NCBI RefSeq assembly: GCF_003672135.1
Contig: NC_039509.1
Span: 6,014,001 to 6,078,000 of the forward strand
Length of the DNA stretch: 64,000 nt
Direction: 5' to 3'
Source: Ooceraea biroi
Lineage: Eukaryota > Arthropoda > Insecta > Hymenoptera > Formicidae
Part shown: positions 51,721 through 64,000 of the stretch, in pieces
Layout: each line of letters opens with the position of its first letter
Numbering within the stretch: the first letter of the stretch is position 1
Made by a program: the position numbers and the translations under genes
Notes under the pieces: generated by a model
Told to the model about the DNA's origin: nothing
The model's database searches: none
The model's input: only the letters and a program-made list of their open reading frames with translations

Positions 51721-54700
51721 CGTCCAATTTTCAGATTTGCGGAAACGACGTGTATGTACCGACAAAGTATACGTATTTCAATTTTTCTGCTTTGTTGAAA
51801 GCCTCGATTTAATACGCGAACAATTTTTTTCTGTTTATTGCAGTCAATTCGAAATATTTACGCCATTGAGATATCAAAGACGTAAACGCGATGAAAAACT
51901 GTCATACCGAACAGTACGCGATAACGTTGGCTTTCGATTGGTTAAGGCGGTAAAACGTCGACGTGCCATCGACAGATGCATAAATGTTGAAGTCAAATGT
52001 TTGTACATCAACGTTTATAAAGGTAGATTTATGCAAATATTGTGCTTGTAAAGATAATTATACAAAGTGAAAATTACGAGCGGAAATATTCTTCTAAATG
52101 TCAAAATATGTATTTTTGCAAAGAACATAAACAAACGGCGCTTTGGTATTTTCCAGTTTCCATTATTTTTTAATGCGCCAATAAGTGTGAATTGTGCGTA
52201 AATGTGCATTTCCATTGTAGCGTTTTAATTGCAGCAATAATATCTTATTGAACACGTTAACCAGGTGCAACTCTGCAGAGTAATTGTCACTGTTCTGGAA
52301 ACACACTCCTGACGCGCGGACGAATAATTAATACATTTACAATGTTGATTTATGTTTACGTATACACGTTGTATCTCATTCAATATTCACACGGTACCGT
52401 CAGGTTCGCAGTCGATAAGTTGTCACTTACGACAGCGCGCTGATACTTTTGCGGCGAAATAAATGGAAATTTGCGGTGAATTGAAATTATATTCAGCACG
52501 TGAAGCATACGAAATAAAATTAAATACTCAAGCAGAATAGCATTAATGTTCCATTAATTCGAACATTCGCGTTGATATTTTGACTAAAGAATTCTGAAGC
52601 ATATGAAATTAAAATTGAAAATAAAAATAACAAGTAAGTTTTACATACAAGTCGCGAACTCTTTCATTACTTTTATCTTAACACACACACTTAATACTTG
52701 TCTTTTACGACTACCAAGGTCATGCAAATTAAGAAGTTATGCACGATGAACAGACTGTAAATTTGAAATGCATCGTAATGAGCTTAGCATAGCAAATGGA
52801 TTTTTAGAGACTTTTCAGGATTTCGTTCTCATTATCTTTTAAACCGGATTACAAAGCTGGAATCACGTTGAAATTCATTTGTCGTTTTCATTTCTCGGCG
52901 TCTAGAACTCTTGATTCGAGCGTGAGTCGCAATTCTGTCCGTAACACGGGACGTAGAGGAAACAGCGGCCATGCGCTGGAATCTCGGCCGACGTCCAGGA
53001 CAAACAGCGTGGAAAATGAATTTTTCTGCTACCTATTTTAGAAAACTCATTCGCTTCGCGATTTGTAGTGAATTGCTTGCAAATTAACATCCTGGCGTGG
53101 GTAGCATCGGGTGTAAGAGAAATGAGCGTGGCCGCGAAAACACGGATGAACTGAGATAACAGATTTCCGGGGGAGAAGAATAAAAGGACTGCTTTTGATA
53201 CGTAAAAAGTAGCGAGCATTTCAGTTTACGCAGAGAAACTAAAAAACACAGTTTTACTGCTTTTGTAATATTTCATTGCAGAATTACGTCATTCATTCAG
53301 TACGTCATGAAAGATTTACAGGATTAAAAGTTTCATCAGAAGTATCTGTTAATACATGCATAACATAATAAAAAATATAGCATTACATTAAATTGGAGAG
53401 TGTTTGTTTGTTCTCCTTGAGGCAAAATACAAAATTGCAATTATTAATTAAACTTGGCGCAAATCCTGACGTGATTATCGTGTTTTATTTTTTTTTCGAT
53501 ACAGCGAACCAACAGGCATATAATTTCCCACTCGATTTAGAAAATATTTATTATAAAATAATATCGGCGGAAATGAATAAGAGAGTGGCGGGTTATAATC
53601 CGATTACTCGCTTGATTGAACTTTCATGAAGATGCAAAACTATAAGAGAGAAGTGAGCGATATTCCTGATTGTGCACCGCGAGAAAATAATTTCAGAAAG
53701 CTATTCCATGTTGCATGGTTAAAATCGTGAAAATTCTGCCTTGCCAATTTTTCGCACGTCGACAATGCAAAAATTTGTCATCGAAACGCAATCTCTTTTT
53801 GATAAAGCTTTTTTTAAATATTTCATTCATGTATAAAATCTGTTGTATAAAATCTTAAGTTAAAATTTTAAAAGTATTGCTGTATATGGAATAGGCAATT
53901 ATTATAATCAAAGCTATAGTACACGTCCATGCATTCTTATCGAAATACAATAGCGCCATGTGCGGAAAGTACATAATCAACTGCGGACAATCGTACTCTG
54001 GAATACGCGCATGTACTCTCGCTTAAATACCGTATGACATTACACGGCAGTGTTCATTCAGGAATCGGGAAACGATTTGAGGTATGAGAATCGATCGACC
54101 GCGATACGTATATGTCAGGGTATGTCGCCCCTTGTTCGGCAGGCCTCGATCCCGCTGATCCACGCGTCGAAAAGCTCATAAGCTCACCAACCACCATCCA
54201 CGGTCGAATTCAGGCTACGTGGGCTAACGTGGGCTGCGGGACCGCTCGTTGAGCGAGCGGATAAGCGCGGGATACTGAATGGTTCTCCGTTTCCGCCAAA
54301 TCGTCTAATCGTACGTACCAATCTTATGCGGATTAAACGGGGAAACGGGTTAAACGGGGTCAGCGTGTTGATGTGTCGGGCTAGACCTATGTGCTTAAAG
54401 CTATAAATTATGTCATTACATTAGCGAGAGAGGAGAGAGAGAGCGCCGACGTAATTGCTCCCTCGTAAAATTTCTGAATGCAGAACGACCGTTAGTGTAT
54501 TATCTTGCAAGTGATTATTGAATTACCGAAAATAAAAGCCTGTTTTATTAAACTGCTGGCAGGCAAAAGTGGTGCACAGATTAAATAGCAATATAATAAT
54601 AGTCATGAAGTTAAAAATATTGTAAATTTAGTAAAATTATGGCAAATTTAAGTAATTTATAATTATAACATAAATATATACATATATATATTCTTTTGAA

Positions 54701-55540
54701 AATTAGAAATTTACATTACAATAGAAATTAAAAATAAAATCATTTACACATTATTAGACTAATGATAACTCATTTTTATTCGATTGTGTGTGTGTGTGTG
54801 TGACATGTGATCAAAATGCCAATAAAAGTGCCAAAAATATTGGGCTATTAGATTAAAAATATTGGCCTCGGGAATGAAACAACGTGGAGCGACAAGGTCT
54901 AGCCACGGTCAATCACTCACGAAGGGGCTTCACTCCAGTTTCAGACATTGATGAATTTTCGTTCACTAAAAGGTACATGGATAACGCATGTGCGCGCGAA
55001 AGTAAGCGCGTGCTGCGTAGATGCGGGCACACACAAGCCGAAAAGTGTGAGGGGATGTAGAACAGATGATTAATTATCCAATCTTTTGACAAAAAGCAAA
55101 AAGCTCGTCGGATTTTCACAGCCGTGATGTCTCCTTCGCTCTGTCGCGAGAAATAGTTGGGAATTGATTGATAGAATGCTCAACTACAGTTTCTAATTTT
55201 TTCATAATTCAGACTACATTTTTATATTCAATGAGAGTACTCTCCGTTTTCTCAACTATAAAACTACGTATCAGCATTAATGTCGAAAGAATTGACAACA
55301 AATATTTCTCCGCTGGAAATAATACTCGGATTATCTTTATTACATTGTTTCTTTCATGTCATCTCACATCCAACATTTCGTTTAGTACTATTAAATATTC
55401 ATTCAACCATCAGTGATATTCGCGTCGCATTTTTCACTGAATTGGAAAAACGCGCGAAACTCGCGACATGCCAAACATAATTAACGGAACCGAGAGAGTT
55501 AAATTAAATCTAGGAATGATCGTCACGATTATACATCATC
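51721..55540. other. Mostly AT-rich gene-free stretch
   Basis: AT-rich, with a CpG-richer island at about 54.1-54.4 kb. A (TG)n microsatellite is at about 54785-54802 and a GA-rich run at about 54424-54442. A T-rich tract ending in ACAG at 53504 resembles a splice acceptor, but the following 41 codons are not recognised. Confidence 0.45.
54785..54802 (+). repeat. (TG)n microsatellite
   Basis: About nine uninterrupted TG units, directly readable. Confidence 0.9.
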
Positions 55541-57700
55541 CATTAATTCGTCGCTCGACTGCAGAAGAGTAAGAGCGTTTCACAGAAGAAGGAGGAATCA
55601 GCGATCGGGAACAAACTCGACGATCGACTTGAAGTTCCTTTATCGGTCTCGTTTGTCTGATCCAGGCGTCGTATAGACGATTCAATAGCGTGTAACATAT
55701 ACAACCATCTAACACACGCGCGGCAACGATGATTCTCCTTCGTCACCGACTCGAAACCAGTGGGAAAACTTGAGTCGTCCCTTGACTTTTCAAACTTGAG
55801 CGTACGGGCTTGTTCGCTACCGTGCCGCAAGTCGAACTGTTGCGAGAATGGATTCGACCGTCCCCCGCCTCCCGTTGCTCTTCGACGTTTCCGTCCAGAT
55901 GGTTAAAAGCTCGTTCAAGTTTCCGTCCCCGATTTCCGGCGCGTCCGTCTACGTTACCTCCTTGGTCTTTCCCGCGTGCGAGATGTACAATTGATCGTTC
56001 GTAATAATTTGTCCGTGACAGTGGGGATACCTCACTGTCCGACAAGAGACAAGATTGCTCCTCGGGCGTTTCGGACACCCGACCTCCTTTGCGGAATAAT
56101 GAATTCGGATTTATACGCAAAGCGCGGGCGTATAAATTCGGCGCAGCCGGACCAGTGCTACCAGGAAACTTAGAAATTTATTTGACCGTTTGTTTTTTTT
56201 CTCTTCTTCCTCGATTTTTCCTTTTTTTTCAGCGGAATCACCGCTTCGTAAATAAATGCGGCATGCCAATGCGCTTTGTGTCTCGACCTAGTTTGTCGTA
56301 GTTTCCGCTAAAAAAAAGTATGGGAAGTGAAATTTGACGTATCCCTTTCGTACTCGACAGAATGCGTGAAGCGCTCTCTTCGTTCGTGGTTTTAGTAGCG
56401 CAACGATACTTTTCGATGCACGTTATTTTATAAAAATCTATCATATCATATATATGGATATGCATATGTTTTTACAAGCATATTATATTTTCGGTAGAGT
56501 TTCCGCTCATATCATGCAGTTTTGAACGAGCTTGAATCAGTCTTGCGGATTATTCATGGTATGATTCCTAATCCATACAAAACTGTATCCGTTGCTCATA
56601 CATTTTGAATAACCGTATGTAGGTATCTACTCTTCTGTGCTAAATCAATGCTCTCTATTTCTATAAAATCTCGTAAAAAAGTTATTTCTGGCTAAAAATG
56701 TTAAACAAAAAATTACTTATTATTATTATAAATGATGTTAACGAAAAATTAATGTTGCAAATATTAGAACATTAATTTTGCGAAATTTGTTTGCGCCTTA
56801 TTTTTTACAATAATTTTACTTACTTTTCATGCACTACTATTCCATCCGATTACATAAAAAAATAATTACCTTTTTTGATAGTGTGACAAAATAAAAGATA
56901 AAAAATTTCTTTGTTGTTCATTAAAACAGTCACGCGCGCGCTTTTCCGGATATCTAGATGATTAAAAATCACATGCATCGTGAAATATAAACTATTTATA
57001 TTTACCTTTGATGGATTATCTCAAGATCGAACTGTTCTCTGATTTTGCTTCATCCGATCCAAATGCTTGACAGAAGTTTCAAAAGTTTCATATCTTCACT
57101 GAATAGGAAACTTTCCAAACGCGAGATTATGCAATAATCACTCAATCATATTCATCTTTCTTTTCTAAAAAGTATCTCATTTATCAAAATTTTTCCGCCG
57201 CCTCTACATTGTTGCTGACATTTTTCCGTTTCGCAGTAATTTAAATACCTACGAAGTTTCAACGGCGAAAGTTCAAATTCTTTCTCTTGAACTACGACGA
57301 CGAGTCGCACAGTTTCACAGATTGAGTTATTTTGATCGAAGTAACGCTTTACTTCAATGAATCTCTCTTGAGCAAAAGTACACAACGGACATCACTCGAT
57401 CACGTTGGCCACGTTAACCAGAAATTACAATACAATCGACCGTTATGTACAGTTATGCAAAAGAGAACAAGCGGCATTCGCTTCAACACGTCCCGCACGA
57501 GTCTTGAACGCTTTGTTTTAACACACTCTCCCGCGCGAGTCTATCGATGTCTCGTGAGCTCCTCGTGTTTTTCTCATTTTAAATATTTGCAGGCGGCTCA
57601 ATAAGATCATTCTTTGCCGCGTCTCGCGATTCTACGTGAGATCGTATGAGATTTCAGACGATGCCACCACCGAGTGCCGACGAAATTGGGTCGATTTCTT
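55541..57700. other. CpG patch followed by AT-rich sequence
   Basis: A CpG-rich patch lies at about 55.6-56.15 kb, with overlapping frames on both strands. It is followed by a 40-nt pyrimidine tract ending in CAG at 56230-56232 and then AT-rich DNA. No gene recognised. Confidence 0.4.
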
Positions 57701-58397
57701 TGATAAAGAAACACGTGCACGTAACTCGGCGCTGCCTGTTTTCTCACAAAGCAAAGAAGGCTTTTCCTTCGACGCGTCTCAGTCGGATCGCGTTATCCTA
57801 CCGCGAAAGAGGGTGAAGGATGGTGACGGAAAAAAAAGAAGAGGGTGATCGCACTCTCGTGAGCAGAGCGCAGCGGAGACGGTACCGTGATCTCATTCGT
57901 GCGGTGCAACGCTCATCGCAAGGGGCGCGGCGTAACTGAGCTCGGCAAACCTACCCTCATTCTCCCCCTCCTCGCTCCAATCTCCGCTCTCTCTCGCTCT
58001 TCTCGGCTTCATCCCTCCGCGCCACGTTTTCCCGCTCTCACGCAGTCTCCGTACTTTCCTCCGTTCCTTTTCTAGCGCGTTTCCTCCTCCCTTGTGCGGC
58101 TCTTCCCCTCTCGTTCATCCATCCTCACACTTCGTTCACCCTCTCTCACTCGAGGCCGCGCATCTCGTGACGCCTCTCTTTTTCGTACGAGACGCTGCTT
58201 CGTGTACTTCCGATCTCTCTCCCTTCAACTCTAAACCATTCTCGCGTTGCTCCTCTTCTTCCTTCCCCTCTTCCTCCTCGGTATACTTTCTCCGTGATCC
58301 ACACCCTGTCATCTGATGTGTCAATTGATTTCGCACTTCAGATTTACGCGCCGTTTCCTTTATCCCGACGATTTCTTTGTTCGATTTTGATATCAAG
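57701..58397 (+). promoter_or_regulatory. Candidate CpG-rich promoter and pyrimidine-rich 5' leader
   Basis: CpG-rich sequence to about 57.95 kb is followed by about 360 nt almost free of purine runs, dense in CTC, TCC and TTC on the + strand. This strand asymmetry is typical of transcribed 5' leaders. Initiator-like TCAGTC (A at 57781) and TCATTC (A at 57895) occur, but no convincing TATA box or downstream element is seen. A 24-codon upstream ORF (58316-58390) ends eight bases before the candidate start codon. The reverse reading, a GA-rich transcript on the other strand, cannot be excluded. Confidence 0.3.
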
Positions 58398-58438
58398 ATG
58401 AAGATCGTCCCAAATAGCGCCAAGATCACACTGCGATG
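58398..58438 (+). CDS. Candidate first coding exon (13 codons plus 2 nt)
   Basis: The ATG has a good insect context (ATCAAGATGA). The frame reads MKIVPNSAKITLR and then meets GTGAGC at 58439, a donor-like site that would leave a two-base overhang. Without splicing the frame stops two codons later. Nine of 13 third positions are G or C. It lies directly behind the pyrimidine-rich candidate leader. I do not recognise the protein, and 41 nt is too short to prove coding. If real, the rest of the window beyond it would be first intron. Confidence 0.25.
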
Positions 58439-61400
58439 GTGAGCGGAGGAGCAATCTGCGCCCACCAGGAATACGCGCGCTAATAAAGGAAGGTCAAGGG
58501 ACGAGATTGCAAGTGTGAGGAACGCGCAACGTCGGGGATTAATTTTCTAACAACTTGGCTGGCCATCGTTCTATGTCCATAGGACAAGCTCCGGACAGGG
58601 TCGATTGCGCGGCACTCTCATTCGCGCGCGCGCTGCGACGCTCAGAATATTGCGAGCAATATATAACGCACGTATTTAAATGCGCGTGCAAAGACTGGCG
58701 TTGCTGCATGCAATTTAGCTTAAATTAGATTATGCCTGTGACTGAGTAGGTATTTCGTTGTTCGCAGCGATCCTCGTTTTGATTCTGCGTTTTCACCATA
58801 AATATGCTTTGAAGAGAAAGGGAGAAAAGGACAATAAGGTAGAAAAACTGCACGCTTATTGTCGTGGTTATTAAACTCTAGTGTACGCATTATCGTGTGT
58901 ATTCTTTTTAATTTTTAACATTTCCTGTGAGAATTAAAATTTCAAATATCATGTGATGATTGACGTACAAAAGTAATTTGGCCACTTGATCCGACGAGAA
59001 TTCAATTGATGTTCATTCAGAGATCATTGATTTGAATCGGCCATATATCAAGGCTAATTCTGATCTCCAATCATATTCCTGATATGATGAGCGCACATAT
59101 AAAATAATGGCTGCACAGTGCAATATAATGACTACAATATACGCGCGACAGTGAATATACGTTAATATAATATCCGTTATTCGTACAAAAATAATTATTA
59201 TTTGCATCGATACACATATCGTCATTTGTGCACATTGACACGATTTTATCTATATGGGATTAATCTTTGCTCATGAATAAATAAGATTCGAAAAACAGAT
59301 ACGAATAAAATATAATTTCGTTGGTAATAAACGAAATTTCATCAGGATTGTAATAACAGCGATTCAAATATCAATACATATCGCGTATAATACAAAAAAA
59401 TAAGCAAACAGATTCGATATTAATTTCAACGCATAATGAACTTCCATATTACTTATGGCTTAAATCATTTCTCTAATATTTATTAATTAGTGAAGAATAA
59501 GTGATTATATGAAAATTACAAAGAACGAATACTCGCCGTTTATATACCGTAACTGATCAAACAATGATTGAAATACGCATTTTATTGTGTTACGACGCTC
59601 GCTTCTTTGTTTCGCGCAATTCGATACACAAGCTGCTGCATCTAACAAAAAACGAGATACGTACTTTAGTTCGCATAAACCAAAGTAACTGCTGGTTTCG
59701 GTAGTAAAATCTCAAATTCCGCTACTCCGCGAGATAGATATGTATACATAAATATTTTACGTTCCTGCCGGAGATGCTGGCAATGTGTAATATCGAAGAA
59801 CAAGCGCAACTAGTGATCGTCTTAATAAGTTTTCCATCAGGTTTATGTAAGATACTTAATAAATCTGGAGTAGAGCTCTCTAACATTCTTTCTTTTCAAT
59901 TTCTTTCTTGTCACTTGAATTATTTATGTTGAAAATGTTATGAAAAATGTAATTGTCAAACAATAGAGACAAATGTTGGGTTTGATTTTATATATGAGGG
60001 CATCGTATCGAGCAATTTTAAAAATTGAGTCGTTCAAGACAAGAAAAACTAAAACTGATGGAAAGACAGTTGGTCCATTGAGACTATAACGTTTCTTTCC
60101 TCTTTTTCTCGATCTTTCATAGACACGTGCATCATACACAGTACGTGTCTAAGAGTTCAAAAATCGAAGTCGTAATCTTCCGTCGTGAAAGATATTCAAC
60201 GTGTTCGGGATAGTAACGATTTAACTTTGCAAAATATGGTAACGACCAGTACCTATAACTGTAATATTTTAAATTTATGTGACGTCTGACAGTCGTTGCG
60301 AGTATTTTAATCCTTTCACTTCAGCGTTTTGGAATTGACAAAATGTCATTTTTAATTATAATTTGTGTCCTGGCTTCGCCGTTGATTTGCTTAATTTACA
60401 TAATTATTCATAGCGTTAAAATTTGAATTTTGTGATATATGTGGTGCGCAATACGGAAATGTTCTCTAAGAAATTGTTTTTATGAATAAATCTATCGGCA
60501 AACTAAAAACTATACATCTGTTATCTATGATATCGTGTATACAATATATAAATATACATATTAAGATTTTTATTCAAATATTAAAATTTATCAAGTACGT
60601 AATTAGATAGAAATGCAAATTTTAATTACTTGTATCCAGTTGAGTTAATATCATGGAAGTTATGAATAATCAAGCAGGAGCATAATTAAGCGCAACAAAT
60701 ATTCCGCACTTGATAAAAAATTTATTTTATATACATATGCTAGCAGAATAAAGATATCAGCATTCTTATAAATCTTTGCTCCTTTTCTTTTTCCAAAGTA
60801 ACATTTCCGTATTCATATATTTATAACTCATAAAGAAAATGTCACAATGTAAATGAAAAATGCTTTTAAAGACATCTTGTAACAATAAATTAATTACGTT
60901 AACAATAATTGCCAGCTGTCCAGTTAGATAACCATTAGTCATGCTAAAAGATGATTAATGTCGCTATGACAATTTTCTTTCCATTTAATATCATTTAATA
61001 TCACCTGGAAAAGCATTCTAAGATCTAGTATCTTCTTAAACGATATTATTCTAGGATATAACAAATGTTTTTTTTTTCTTTTATTATACATAAGCATTCA
61101 AATTTTAGTCACTAACATAAAAATCTCATCATTTGTAATTGAAAATATTTGCATCTAAAATGCTTAGAAAATATATCTCTTATTTAAATTTCTTTTTGCA
61201 TCAAATATACTATTGTTTATAATCTAAAAGGAAAAAAAAGAAATTTCTATGAAAGTTATTTATTTTCTCTATCGCTCAATATTTTGTTTAAACTATATAA
61301 AAGATATCCCGCTATGTAGAAACAGATCGCCAATTATGCGATATCGCTCTGTTGCGCGAACTCTTGAAGAACATTATGCCTGACAAATTGTTATCCCTGT

Positions 61401-64000
61401 TAGCTTCCGCTTTTACCTCTTTGCTTTTGCGTGTCCCGTCTTCCAAGTATTTTCTCTTAGGTCATAACCACGGCTGCTGTCACCCTTTCTTATATTATTA
61501 TGGGATCTTTAACGACCGAGTAACGCATTAAGTAAATACTTCTATAACGATTACACGTTAGAACGTATAATAACGATTACACCAACGCATATTAAAGACT
61601 ATACCATGCGATAATATCATAAGTTGCTTAATGTTCTATAAAATTTACAAACACGCTTCTGACCTTATAAAGATTTATATAAAGATTTTTATTTATTATT
61701 TGCGAATATAGTAACAGTAATATAATTGAGATAAAATGCGTGACTAGAAAAAACTCCTCCGAAAAAATGTGTTAATGTCGCGTGATCGATTGACAAAATT
61801 GTGCATTCCCTACGTATCGAAGATTCGAAATCGGGATAAAGCCGGCGGCCCCCGCAGCTAGTCGCTAACGACATTTCAATGACAACGGCAGCTCCACGTG
61901 CTTTATTCTCCCAGATATCTGCGCGATATTAAGTCGAGCTAAAACGGTTTATTCGGCTAATGTCGTATTTGCTAACGTTCCCCGCGTCGCGCAACGAAAT
62001 GTGTCACGCGCACTTATATTCCGCTCGATACCAGCGTCAGCTGAACGTCGACGATAAGAAGATTAACACACCTGCTTATATACGCGAACGTATAGCTTAC
62101 GAAACTTTGTTTCACTTGTTATAGATGTGAGACAAATTTGCTACAAAGCGGATTAACATTCGTTAATGCGCGACTGTTTAGACTAAGAAATATACGTGAG
62201 TTGGTCTTACATGAATAATTATTCTCAAGTAAGGAAGGTATTTGCGGTCTTCCCAGTACATCGTGAAATAATTCTGGTGCTAAGATCCGATAGTTACCTG
62301 TAAATATGTTTAGAGTCTTTATTTTTTTATCTTGAAAGTAAAGAACTGTTGCTTATGGAAAATGAAATATTATTTATCTATGCGAACGCGTATATTTGTT
62401 ATATGTATTAATGCTTTAACCAACTAATAATATATGTATTTATATTAACATATATAATACACATTCAATCAATATTTTTTAAAGAAATATTTTTCTTATA
62501 AAGCCGCACTGTATTGTTTAAATCATCTGATATTCGATACTGTATTATTTTATTTATTATTCTCACACTAATGTACATTCAGTATTGAACATTTTTTAAA
62601 TATTAACAATTTTTTTAATCAACTAAGTACAGACTAGCTTAATAAAGCAGTTATTTCACGTAAAAGTAGGAATTCATTATTATGCCTTTATCTAATTAGA
62701 GAAATTGCCGCAGAATGGGCGAGAATCCAAGTAATGAAACTTCTGATTATCCAATAACATGGATTCTGCCCCGAGGAGGGGGCCGAAAGGAGGTGGAAAA
62801 AATGATGAATTAAACTCTGCTGATTGCACCGAGCAGCTATCTTCCGCGCGGAGGAGCGGGAGCTTATCTGCTTGAAAATTACTGCCGACGCGGCAACCCG
62901 TTGCGGAAGCAAGCGTTTCATCCGATGTCGCCTTCGTACCCCGGGTAAACTCCTAATGATCGCGCTCGCGATTCGTTCATATGTCTCATACGAATACGTG
63001 TGCATGTGCGCACACATGTGTATCCGTATATTAGTCCTTTGTACGTATAGGTAAAGGTAGACATACGTACACGCATACGTACATATGCGGGAACTGTCTT
63101 CGACTTCGTTTTGTTCATAGGTTCCCCGTATGTACGAAGACGACCTCGACCAAGTGCTCGAGAGACTCGTTGAATTTCTGCGCGTTCCGTTGAGTTGTCG
63201 AAGGAAACACCCGACGGCTTGTCACTCTGTCTTATTGAACTATCTCGCTATCTCGTCCCCCATCTCTTCACGGATCCCTTCTCTCCAATTGCACTTGGTT
63301 ATGATCTTGTGCTCCGTAACTAGCACCCATCTAAAGTTCCCTGAACTGTGCTTCATGTGATAAAAGACTGTGCACGGACAGGAGAGCGCACAGTACCGTT
63401 TGTACAAAAATACCGTCGCGTGCCTGCAAAGGGAAAACGAAGAAGCGGGAAGAACATATACTTCTTCTCGTCCGAATCGGTTGGCCTGCTTTAAGTTGAT
63501 AGACAATTATTGTCTTTCCGGAATATTCGCGTGTACAGCGTTTTGGTAAAATTTTGCCTGGTTGATCAAATTGTCGAACGAGATGTTCTCAAAGAATGGT
63601 GAAGCGTGGCGGAGCATTGTGTTCGGGCGTTTCAATTTCGATTCCCCTTTGCAACGCGCACAAAGCGTCAAGAGCTCCGCACATACGCCATCAACTGTTT
63701 CTATTTAAATGTGTTTAGCGACCGCAAAAAATTGTTTTGTGAACAGCCGTCAGCTGTTATTTTTGAAACTTTCGCAAAAATGTGGATTACAACAGATTGT
63801 TGCTATTAAAATTGTATCGTAGCATTTGCATTGTGCATATTGCTAAAATGATTATTTTAATATTAAATAATATTGTGCACGTCAACTGTGTATGATGATA
63901 TTTCTCATCGGCGAAATGACAAGGAACATCTCTTCGCCGTGATGTAAAATATTCCAACTATTCTTGTCTTCAATTTATTTTCTCCGAGTCTACTTATTAC
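58439..64000. other. Largely AT-rich gene-free stretch, possible first intron
   Basis: Mostly AT-rich, with small CpG-richer patches at about 61.8-62.1 and 62.75-63.7 kb. No frame exceeds 109 codons and none is recognised. No transposon ends, RNA genes or splice acceptors of note were seen. It would be intronic if the exon candidate at 58398 is real. Confidence 0.45.

Noticed and set aside
53393..53629. Frame containing LLIKLGANPD, reminiscent of an ankyrin repeat
   Set aside because: Only one short match, no ATG start, and no second repeat; too weak to call.

Overview
This window looks like non-coding nuclear DNA from an insect, most probably a hymenopteran and perhaps an ant. That is an inference from several things: CpG-rich blocks alternating with very AT-rich blocks, no long open frames, GTAAGT/GTGAGC-type splice-like sites, CA/TG, GA/TC and AT microsatellites, and several hairpin-type non-autonomous DNA transposons. 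Nothing resembles a bacterial or organelle genome: there are no operons, rRNA, recognisable tRNA or CRISPR arrays. The longest open frame is 177 codons, it is not recognisable, and it lies in GC-rich sequence where stop codons are rare. The simplest reading is a long intron and/or intergenic stretch, possibly around a regulated gene. No gene family could be named.

Layout. 1-18,141 alternates CpG-rich blocks (about 4.2-6.3, 8.1-11.3 and 13.4-15.7 kb) with AT-rich blocks (3.1-4.2, 6.3-8.1, 11.3-13.4 and 15.7-18.1 kb), and holds three compact perfect or near-perfect hairpins. Two foldback transposons follow. The first (18,142-19,427) is a near-complete palindrome carrying a 158-bp hairpin MITE in its left arm. 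The second (21,147-21,946) has 211-bp arms that are about 97% identical. Although their bodies are unrelated, the two share the same terminal bases in the same orientation. 21.9-34.4 kb is mixed; it includes a cluster of AATTATGC motifs (26.4-26.7 kb), a possible signal-peptide exon (27,508) and an unrecognised 126-codon frame (28,956). 34,550-35,217 is a probable AT-rich transposon packed with TTAACAT/ATGTTA. 35.3-41.3 kb is CpG-rich, with a possible splice acceptor and exon near 37.9 kb and an 11-bp homeodomain-type tandem at 40.05 kb. 45,203-45,750 is a hairpin within a hairpin. 47.9-51.7 kb is CpG-rich again.

The most gene-like place is 57.7-58.44 kb: a CpG-rich, pyrimidine-rich stretch on the + strand, then a short upstream ORF, an ATG in good context, 13 codons and a GTGAGC donor-like site. 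If real, it would be a promoter, leader and first coding exon, and the AT-rich remainder (58.6-64 kb) would be first intron. This is a hypothesis from sequence signals only.

No convincing new biological system was found. The best leads are the shared termini of the two foldbacks, the nested hairpin at 45 kb whose outer arms read as a peptide-like frame, the candidate promoter/exon at 58 kb, and the clustered POU/homeodomain-like motifs.
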